Shown here piece by piece: positions 53,325 to 61,059 of a stretch of 64,000 nucleotides of DNA. This DNA is from an uncultured Scytonema sp. (lineage in GTDB: Bacteria; Cyanobacteriota; Cyanobacteriia; Cyanobacteriales; Nostocaceae). How positions within the stretch are numbered: position 1 is the stretch's first letter; the number at the start of each line of letters is the position of its first letter. The DNA lies in NCBI GenBank assembly GCA_937873135.1, contig CALMVQ010000110.1, forward strand, positions 19,066 to 83,065, written 5' to 3'. Below the pieces are notes generated by a model. That model ran no database searches and was not told the DNA's origin. It saw only the letters and a program-made list of their open reading frames with translations. Both the position numbers and the translations under genes were made by a program.

Positions 53325-56300
53325 ATGGATAGGACTCTAGTCAGTATTCCCGGATATCAAGTTAGTCAAGAGATATACAACAGTTCTAAAACTCTAGTTT
53401 ATCGCGGGTATCGAGAAACTGACCAAAAACCTGTGGTCCTCAAGTTGCTGAAGAATCCTTATCCTAATTTCAGTCAGCTGGTGGAGTTTCGTAATCAGTA
53501 TACCATCGCCAAAAATCTCAACTCACCCCTCATTATCCAAACATATAGCTTAGAACCTTACAAAAATGGTTATGTGATCGTGATGCAAGACTTTGGCGGA
53601 ATTCCTCTTAGTCAGTGGAAGGGGACAGGAGGAACTGTAGCAACCCTGATTGAATTTTGTCAAATAGCGATCGCTCTGTGCAATAGCTTAGATTTTCTTT
53701 ACCGCCATCGCATTATTCACAAAGATATTAAACCTGCCAATATTTTAATTCATCCAGAAACAAAACAGACAAAATTAATTGACTTTAGTATTGCATCTCT
53801 ACTCCCACGGGAAACTCAAACGATCATCAATCCCAATGTGCTAGAAGGCACATTATGCTATTTGTCTCCAGAACAAACCGGACGGATGAATCGCGGGATG
53901 GATTACCGTACTGATTTTTATTCTCTCGGTGTAACTTTTTATGAGTTACTGACGGGGGAATTACCGTTTCAATCAAAGGAACCGATGGAATTGATACATT
54001 CTCATATTGCAAAGCTTCCACCTTTGGTACATGAGATTAATCCTCAAATTCCACCTGTATTTTCGCTCATTGTCAGCACTCTGATGGCGAAAAACGCTGA
54101 AGATCGCTATCAGAGTGCATTAGGGCTGAAATATGATTTAGAAAATTGCTTGGAGCAACTTAAGAGAACGGGTAAAATTACTGACTTTCAAATTGCACAA
54201 CGAGATGTATGCGTAGGCGTAGCCCGCCGTAGGCATCGCTTTATCATCCCCGATCAACTCTATGGACGAGAAAAAGAAGTAGAAACACTGTTAACAGCAT
54301 TCGAGCGCGTCAGTGCAGGTTCTACAGAAATGATGCTAGTTGCAGGTTTTTCAGGAATTGGTAAAACGGCGATCGTTAACGAAGTCCACAAGCCCATTGT
54401 CCGACAGCGCGGCTATTTCATCAAAGGTAAATTTGACCAATTTAATCGCAATATTCCCCTATCTGCCTTTGTTTCAGCCTTACAAGACTTGATGAGTCAA
54501 TTGTTGAGTGAAAGCGATCGCCAAATTGAGCAGTGGAAAACTAAAATTCTTTCAGCTTTGGGGGAGAATGGACAGGTAATTATCGAAGTCATTCCCGAAC
54601 TCGAACAGATTATTGGTTCACAACCTCCCATACCCGAATTATCTGGTAATGCTGTCCAAAATCGCTTTAATTTCCTCTTCCAAAAGTTCATTGCCACCTT
54701 CACTACCATTGAACATCCCCTCGTCATATTTCTAGATGATGTGCATCGTGCAGATTCTGCTTCTTTAAAGCTGATGCAACTATTAATCAGCAAAACCGCT
54801 CCGGGGTATCTATTACTAATAGGAGCCTATCGAGATCATGAAGTTTTTCCAATTCATCCTTTAATACTAACTTTAAATGAGATTGAAAAAACTGGGGTCA
54901 CTCTTAACACCATGACTTTGGCCCCACTCAATCAATCCAACATCAACCAACTAATAGCTGATACCCTCAGTTGTTCTCCGGATTTGGCTTTAGCTTTAAC
55001 TAAATTAGTTTACCAGAAAACTCAGGGGAATCCATTTTTTAATAATCAATTCCTGAAGGTGCTACATGAAGAGGGACTGATTACCTTTAATCTCGAGGTG
55101 GGGCATTGGGAATGTGATATTGCTCAAGTCAACGCCTTAGCTTTGACGGATGATGTAGTCGAGTTTATGGCAATTCAGTTACAGAAATTGCCTCAAGCAA
55201 CCCAAGATGTTTTGAAGTTAGCTGCTTGCATTGGCAACTCCTTTGACTTGGGGACTTTGGCTATTGTCAATCAAAAATATCAAGTTGAGACGGGAAATGA
55301 CTTGTGGCAAGCTTTGTCAGCAGGTTTAATTTTACCTCAGAATGAGATTTATAAGTTTTTTCAAACCAGCGAGAATGACGCGAACGTAAACCTAGAAAAC
55401 AATTCCAGTTTTCAAGTTCCTACTTATAGATTTTTACATGATCGCGTGCAGCAAGCGGCATATTCACTGATTCCAGATGAGCAGAAACAGTCTACTCACT
55501 TGAAAATTGGACGACTTCTACTGAGTCATACTCTAGAAAGAGGATGGGAAGAAAACATTTTTGAAATTGTTAATCACTTCAATTTTGGACGAAGCCTAAT
55601 TATCTTACCATTGGAGCGAGAGCAACTGATTAAGTTCAACTTAACTGCGGCTCGCAAAGCAAAAGCTGCAACGGCTTATGGAGCGACGGTACAGTATTTG
55701 GAAATCGGAATTGAGCTATTGCCAGAAGATAGCTGGCACTCCGAACATGATCTGACTCGTATTTTATTTGAAGAAGCAGCAGAAGCAGCTTATTTGAGTA
55801 CGAATTACCCTCAGATGGATCAATTGGCAGCCATAATTCTGCAACATACTAACAGCTTATTAGACAAGATCCGAGTCTACGAAATTAAGATGCTGGGTGC
55901 CAAAGCTCAAAATCAATTACAGGAAATTATCCAGATTGGTTTACACGTACTACAGCTATTGGGGGTGGAGTTTCCACCGCTAACTCCTACAGATATTGAA
56001 CAAGGATTACAGCAAACTCAGATGGCTATGCAAGAACATTCCATTCCCAGCTTGTTGAATTTAGGGGTGATAACCGATCCGATAAAACTGGCAGTAATGC
56101 GGATTTTAGCTCAAATGGTTCCATCTGCTTATCAAGCTGCTCCTTTGCTGATGCCATTGCTAGTCTTTAAGCAAATCAATTTGTGTATTTTACATGGAAA
56201 TTGTGCAGTTTCCGCAATTTCCTACTCAGGTTATGGGCTTTTGCTTTGCGCGAAAGTAGGCGATCTGGATACTGGATATGAGTTTGGACAACTGGCTTTG

Positions 56301-59225
56301 AATATCCTCGAACGCTTCCAGGCTGATACATTGAAATGTCGGCTCTATTTTATTGTTTACACCTTCCTTAGTCACTGGAAAAAACCTGTCAGAGACTTCT
56401 TGCCTCGGTTCCTAGAAGCATATCAAGTCGGCTTAGAAATGGGGGATTTAGAAAGTAGTGCGTTAAACCTACAAATATACTGCTGTCATGCCTATTTTGT
56501 GGGGATTGAACTAAATACTCTGTCAGAGGAGATGGAAAACTTTAGGCAGGCAATTTATCAGCTCAAACAGGAACCAACTCTACATTTTCAGGAAATTTAC
56601 CAGCAAACGGTTTTAAACTTGCTAGGACGTTCTCAAGATCCATGTCAGTTGGTGGGAGATGTGTATGATGAAACACAGTTACTTCCCATTCACTTACAGA
56701 CAAATAATCATACTGCTGTTTTCTACCTGTACTATAACAAAACAGTTCTCTGCTATTTGTTAGAACAATACCAGCAAGCAGCAGATTATGCTGATGTTGC
56801 TAATTCCTATCAGGATAGCGTGAATGCTATGTTTGTGGGAACTTTATTCCACTTTTATAGTTCTCTGGTGTATCTGGCTTTATGTAACTCGGCGACTGAA
56901 ACACAACAATCTCAGTATTTGGAAAAAGTCGTCGCCAACCAAGAAAAGTGCAAAAAATGGTCAAATCATGCTCCAGCGAATCACTTACACAAATTTTATT
57001 TAGTGGAAGCTGAACGACATCGGGTATTAGGTAACAAAGCAGAAGCAATTGAATATTATGATCGCGCCATTTGCGGAGCAAAAGAAAACAGTTTCATTCA
57101 TGAAGTTGCTCTTGCCAATGAACTCGCGGCTAAATTTTATCTCGAATGGGGCAAAGAAAAAATTGCTCAAACTTACATGACGGAAGCTTACTACGCTTAT
57201 AGCCGTTGGGGTACCAAAGCCAAAGTAGACGATTTAGAGCAACGTTATCCTCAACTGCTTGCATCTATTTTGCAACAGCGACAAGAGTCATTAAATTTGA
57301 CTGAAACAATCTTTGCAGCTTCTTCTCACACGAGCCAAACCTTGGTATTGGGTAATAGTTATATATCAAAAACACTAGACTTAGCAAGCATATTCAAAGC
57401 TTCTCAAACCCTGGCAAGCGAAATTGAGCTAGAAAAGTTACTTTCTACCTTGCTCCAGGTTGTGCTGGAAAATGCCGGAGCTGACAAGTGCGTTTTGCTG
57501 CTGCCCAAAGATGAACAGTTGGTAATTAAGGCAATTGCTCAACTCGGGCAACCTCCAACTGTTCTGTCATCGATTGCTACACAACTGAGTCAATATGTTC
57601 CAACGTCTCTAATTAATTTTGTTAAACGTAGCCTGAAACCCTCTGTAATATTCAATGCGGTAGATCACGATCTCGTTGCCCTAGATCCCTACATTCTGCG
57701 GCAACGCCCCAAGAGTGTTCTTTGTACCCCAATTTTGAACCAAGGCAAGTTAATTGGGATTTTATACTTGGAAAATAACCTGATGAGTGGAGTATTTACA
57801 AGCGATCGCCTGCAAGTTCTGAATTTCCTGTGCGCTCAAGCCGCGATCTCGCTGGAAAATGCTCGGGTGTATCAGCAAGCACAGAACTACGCAAAACAGT
57901 TGGAACTGTCCCTAGAAGCGTTGAGTGCCAGTGAAACCCGCTTCCAAATGCTTGCGGATAATATCCCTGGGGTAATTTTTCAATTACGCTCCACAGAGGA
58001 AGCTTTCCTATGTATGTATATCAGTTCAGGTTGCTACGATCTATACGAAGTAACCGCTCTTGAGCTAATGTCTGGAGCGAAAAGTGTACGTTCTTTTGAA
58101 CATCCTGACGATATCCCAGAGATAAATCGAGCCCAGCTCTACTCAGCCCAAAATCTTACCCCATTTCGCCAGGAATGGCGCATTATCACGCCCAGTGGTA
58201 AAGTGAAATGGATTCAGGTGGCAGCGCTGCCAGAACAACAAGATGATGGTGCAGTTGTTTGGAACGGTGTCATTCTCGATATTAGTGATCGCAAACACGC
58301 TGAAGCTGAGCGACGAAAAAAGGCAGAGGAACTCGAAAGGGCTTCAAAAGAACTGCAACAAGCTCAAATTCAGCTTATTCAAAATGAAAAGATGTCTGCG
58401 TTAGGCAACCTTATTGCAGGTGTGGCACATGAAATTAATAATCCTGTCGGCTTTCTCAGTGGCAATATCCAACCCGCTTTAGACTATATTGAAGATCTCT
58501 TTGGGTTAGTGGATTTGTATCAACAAAAGTATCCTAATCCGGAAGCAGAAATTAAAAAGAAAATCCATACTATTGGGCTAGACTATATCCGTGAAGACTT
58601 ACCCAAATTAGTTGGTTCAATGCTTGAAGGTATCAATCGCATTTATGATATTAGTAGTACCTTGAGAACCTTCTCTCGGAAAGATAGCGATCGCCCAGCC
58701 GCCACCAACATTCACGATGGCATCGACAGCACGATTCTTATCCTCAGACATCGCCTCAAAGCTTCGAGAAATCATCCGGAAATTCAAGTTATCAAAGAGT
58801 ATGCTCTGCTTCCACCCGTAGAATGTTTTGCCGGACAACTAAATCAGGTATTTATGAACCTGCTAGCAAATGCTATTGATGCACTCGAAGAGTCAAATAC
58901 CGGACGCTGTTTTGCAGATATTCAAGCTGATCCCAATTACATTACAATTACTACCAAAATTAGTGACGATAAACAACAGGTACTTATTAGTATTAAAGAT
59001 AATGGTCCCGGAATGACAGAAGAAGTCCAACAAAAGATTTTTGATGACTTGTTTACTACTAAAACTGTTCGTAAAGGAACAGGATTAGGTTTGGCGATCG
59101 CTCAGAAAATTATTGTCGAAAAACATAAGGGAAATATTGAAGTCAATTCAAAAATAGGACAAGGAACACAGTTTACGATTACGATTCCTATTTCACATTC
59201 AAATTCGTACTTCAATCATTTATGA
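53325..59225 (+). CDS. HstK-type hybrid: Ser/Thr kinase-AAA-helical repeats-GAF-PAS-histidine kinase
   Basis: 1966 residues from ATG 53325 (MDRTLVSIPGYQV), chosen because the decayed paralogue begins at the same point; TTG 53274 is an alternative. Order: Ser/Thr kinase (HKDIKPANIL about 133; DFSIAS), AAA ATPase with GFSGIGKTA (about 342), a long TPR-like helical region (about 640-1320), GAF (about 1365-1520), PAS (about 1540-1640) and histidine kinase with H-box AHEINNPV (about 1702) and G-box GTGLGLAIA (about 1920). HstK proteins in Anabaena influence heterocyst glycolipid synthesis, fitting the island to the left. Residues CVGVARRRHRF (about 296-306) derive from a repeat inserted in frame. 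No receiver domain. Confidence 0.9.
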   Translation: MDRTLVSIPGYQVSQEIYNSSKTLVYRGYRETDQKPVVLKLLKNPYPNFSQLVEFRNQYTIAKNLNSPLIIQTYSLEPYKNGYVIVMQDFGGIPLSQWKGTGGTVATLIEFCQIAIALCNSLDFLYRHRIIHKDIKPANILIHPETKQTKLIDFSIASLLPRETQTIINPNVLEGTLCYLSPEQTGRMNRGMDYRTDFYSLGVTFYELLTGELPFQSKEPMELIHSHIAKLPPLVHEINPQIPPVFSLIVSTLMAKNAEDRYQSALGLKYDLENCLEQLKRTGKITDFQIAQRDVCVGVARRRHRFIIPDQLYGREKEVETLLTAFERVSAGSTEMMLVAGFSGIGKTAIVNEVHKPIVRQRGYFIKGKFDQFNRNIPLSAFVSALQDLMSQLLSESDRQIEQWKTKILSALGENGQVIIEVIPELEQIIGSQPPIPELSGNAVQNRFNFLFQKFIATFTTIEHPLVIFLDDVHRADSASLKLMQLLISKTAPGYLLLIGAYRDHEVFPIHPLILTLNEIEKTGVTLNTMTLAPLNQSNINQLIADTLSCSPDLALALTKLVYQKTQGNPFFNNQFLKVLHEEGLITFNLEVGHWECDIAQVNALALTDDVVEFMAIQLQKLPQATQDVLKLAACIGNSFDLGTLAIVNQKYQVETGNDLWQALSAGLILPQNEIYKFFQTSENDANVNLENNSSFQVPTYRFLHDRVQQAAYSLIPDEQKQSTHLKIGRLLLSHTLERGWEENIFEIVNHFNFGRSLIILPLEREQLIKFNLTAARKAKAATAYGATVQYLEIGIELLPEDSWHSEHDLTRILFEEAAEAAYLSTNYPQMDQLAAIILQHTNSLLDKIRVYEIKMLGAKAQNQLQEIIQIGLHVLQLLGVEFPPLTPTDIEQGLQQTQMAMQEHSIPSLLNLGVITDPIKLAVMRILAQMVPSAYQAAPLLMPLLVFKQINLCILHGNCAVSAISYSGYGLLLCAKVGDLDTGYEFGQLALNILERFQADTLKCRLYFIVYTFLSHWKKPVRDFLPRFLEAYQVGLEMGDLESSALNLQIYCCHAYFVGIELNTLSEEMENFRQAIYQLKQEPTLHFQEIYQQTVLNLLGRSQDPCQLVGDVYDETQLLPIHLQTNNHTAVFYLYYNKTVLCYLLEQYQQAADYADVANSYQDSVNAMFVGTLFHFYSSLVYLALCNSATETQQSQYLEKVVANQEKCKKWSNHAPANHLHKFYLVEAERHRVLGNKAEAIEYYDRAICGAKENSFIHEVALANELAAKFYLEWGKEKIAQTYMTEAYYAYSRWGTKAKVDDLEQRYPQLLASILQQRQESLNLTETIFAASSHTSQTLVLGNSYISKTLDLASIFKASQTLASEIELEKLLSTLLQVVLENAGADKCVLLLPKDEQLVIKAIAQLGQPPTVLSSIATQLSQYVPTSLINFVKRSLKPSVIFNAVDHDLVALDPYILRQRPKSVLCTPILNQGKLIGILYLENNLMSGVFTSDRLQVLNFLCAQAAISLENARVYQQAQNYAKQLELSLEALSASETRFQMLADNIPGVIFQLRSTEEAFLCMYISSGCYDLYEVTALELMSGAKSVRSFEHPDDIPEINRAQLYSAQNLTPFRQEWRIITPSGKVKWIQVAALPEQQDDGAVVWNGVILDISDRKHAEAERRKKAEELERASKELQQAQIQLIQNEKMSALGNLIAGVAHEINNPVGFLSGNIQPALDYIEDLFGLVDLYQQKYPNPEAEIKKKIHTIGLDYIREDLPKLVGSMLEGINRIYDISSTLRTFSRKDSDRPAATNIHDGIDSTILILRHRLKASRNHPEIQVIKEYALLPPVECFAGQLNQVFMNLLANAIDALEESNTGRCFADIQADPNYITITTKISDDKQQVLISIKDNGPGMTEEVQQKIFDDLFTTKTVRKGTGLGLAIAQKIIVEKHKGNIEVNSKIGQGTQFTITIPISHSNSYFNHL
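54211..54239. repeat. Interspersed repeat inserted in frame in the HstK gene
   Basis: GCGTAGGCGTAGCCCGCCGT followed by AGGCATCGC is the reverse complement of a common cyanobacterial module (GATGCCTACGGCGGGCTACG...). It sits in frame in the link between kinase and AAA domains. Confidence 0.7.
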
Positions 59226-59963
59226 CTTATCTGCCTAATTTTTTCTCCCTGAGTACGTTTTCAATATAAATTTTCTTACTTAAAAAAGATTGTTACTTCA
59301 TTTTTTTATCTAATCAAAAAAATGCATATTATTTACAACTAAAGCTGCTGGAAGAATGAGCTTATGTGATAGCGAGCGCACAGCAAATTATAGTTTAACT
59401 ACACTCTACTAATTGTTTTTCAACAATAGGACAGGGAACCGAATTTATAATTCACCTTCTTGCTTGACAGTATTGATCATTACCAGAATTGATATCGCTA
59501 TTGTATCTTATGTATCTAAACCAAATTTTTCTGCAAAAATCTATATTTCTTAATATTGATGTAGTTATAAATATCAATCATTAGAGAGATGAAAAAGAGT
59601 ATCAACCTTGTTATCCTTATGAAAAGATAAGTCTTAAGGAAACAGCATTATGCCGCCTCACTAGTACTCTAGAGCGTAAATAGAGCAACCATTTAAAATC
59701 CCTAAAAAGCAGATTCCATAATACTTTTGACTTTTGACTTTTGACTTCCGCCTTGCGGTACTAGCTTAAAGATTTTGAGAATTGTTTAAGTAAGAAATGC
59801 ATTTAGGAAAAATATATCAGTTACCAGGTCAGTAGATATTAATTGGTAGGCTTGGGTAAGAAATTTAAATGAGCGATTTTGACAACGAGGTTTAAGTCTG
59901 AATATCGTTGACAAAATAACTGGAAAAAACAAGAAAATAGCAATATTGAGGAGTAAGTAAATT
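59226..59963. other. Gap with kinase-tail remnant and heptamer repeat
   Basis: About 740 bases. At 59416-59467 a frame reads FSTIGQGTEFIIHLLA then stop, which matches the C-terminal end of histidine kinases (GQGTxFxI), so it is probably a leftover of a second kinase gene. A heptamer tract TTTTGAC (three copies, about 59722-59746) follows. No intact gene was seen. Confidence 0.55.
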
Positions 59964-60608
59964 ATGGCATACGTTGATAGACCAGGAGATAATATAGTTA
60001 CTGAGCCTGTTGTTAATCAAGTCGTTGATTATCATGACCGTGTTCGCTGGGGTCCGATTATTTCTGGATTGTTGGTTGCACTCGCAACTCAATTAATTCT
60101 GAGTGCTTTATTTGGTGCAATTGGAGCAGGCAGTATTGAAGACTCAGGGAGGCCAAGAACAATAGCATCTAACGTTGCTAGTAACGTAGGAATTTGGTCA
60201 ACAATTGGTCTATTAATTTCTCTATTTACTGGTGGCTGGGTGACAGCCCGTGCTTGTGGCCCAATGAACCGCAATACAGCTCTTCTTAACGGTGCGATTC
60301 TTTGGGCAACAACTCTGGCGTTAAGCTCTTGGCTATTAGCAAATGGTGTATCAGGTGCTTTTGGTGTCGCAGCTTCCAATGCCGGAGCCGTTTTCAACCA
60401 GGCACAACAGCAAGGTGCTACACTTCCACAGAATGCACCTAACGTAACTGCTCAACAAGCGCGTGAAATTGCTGCTAATGTACGCCAAGGATTATGGTGG
60501 TTTGTCATCGGTTCGTTACTGGGTTTACTCGCCTCAATGATTGGAGCCGTTACTGGCGTTCGCAATCACCGAGTCAATAGAACTGAAGCATACAGGGTTC
60601 AAAGATAA
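59964..60608 (+). CDS. Membrane protein of unknown function
   Basis: 214 residues. A soluble start (MAYVDRPGDNIVTEPVVNQVVDYHDRVRWGPI) precedes four hydrophobic helices (about 34-53, 73-93, 112-132 and 172-195), which are Gly/Ala/Ser rich. A polar Gln/Asn-rich segment (about 145-165) separates helices 3 and 4. Start is supported by GAGGAG about 9-14 bases upstream. Proteins of this type are common in cyanobacteria with no assigned role. A strong terminator follows, so it is probably a single-gene unit. Confidence 0.8.
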   Translation: MAYVDRPGDNIVTEPVVNQVVDYHDRVRWGPIISGLLVALATQLILSALFGAIGAGSIEDSGRPRTIASNVASNVGIWSTIGLLISLFTGGWVTARACGPMNRNTALLNGAILWATTLALSSWLLANGVSGAFGVAASNAGAVFNQAQQQGATLPQNAPNVTAQQAREIAANVRQGLWWFVIGSLLGLLASMIGAVTGVRNHRVNRTEAYRVQR

Positions 60609-60641
60609 TTCCTTTTCTGGTAATTATACACCCTCTAAAAA

Positions 60642-60685
60642 AGACCCCCGACTTCGTAAAAGTTGTCGGGGGTCTGGGTTTTTGT
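60642..60685 (+). terminator. Rho-independent terminator
   Basis: AGACCCCCGAC pairs with GTCGGGGGTCT over 11 bp around a 12-base loop and is followed by GGGTTTTT. It closes the membrane protein transcription unit. Confidence 0.8.
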
Positions 60686-60705
60686 ATTCTCACAAATTAA
60701 GTAAA

Positions 60706-60973
60706 ACGGCTTTTTGAGTTTTTTTGCTCGCAACATACATATATGCATGGCTTTTATCCATTTCTCACTCAATGTGCCAATATTAATAACCAATGCTCCA
60801 GCAATACTCACCATATCTTCTACTTCTTCTATAGCATGAGCCATAACTGGTGAAACGCCTCATGCCAAAAGAGGATTAGCCATGTTATTCATCACAACGT
60901 AGTTGGTGATGTTATGAATTAAGGGAACAGAGTCGCGGATTTTTTGTATGTATTCCCAAATGATATGAGCATT
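60706..60973 (-). pseudogene. thiM: Truncated hydroxyethylthiazole kinase (thiM) pseudogene
   Basis: The minus strand reads IRDSVPLIHNITNYVVMNNMANPLLA, then a TGA stop (60860-60862) and, in the same frame, [21 protein letters not shown] and [10 protein letters not shown]. This is the N-terminal third of ThiM, which phosphorylates 4-methyl-5-hydroxyethylthiazole in thiamine salvage. The stop replaces the conserved Leu of ALGASPVMAHA. Homology ends at AKKLKKP next to the terminator, so the kinase core is missing. It has no intact start. It is clearly non-functional. Confidence 0.8.
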
Positions 60974-61059
60974 AATATTCCTATCTGAACCGTATTTGTT
61001 CTAAAGTTGAACAAAAAAGCCTCTCATGTGAGAGGCTAAACTATGAATTTGTAAAACTC

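Noticed and set aside
60635-60844. Complete small 69-residue gene
   Set aside because: Homology to ThiM continues upstream across an in-frame stop, and the last 23 residues come from the terminator region, so it is a pseudogene fragment.
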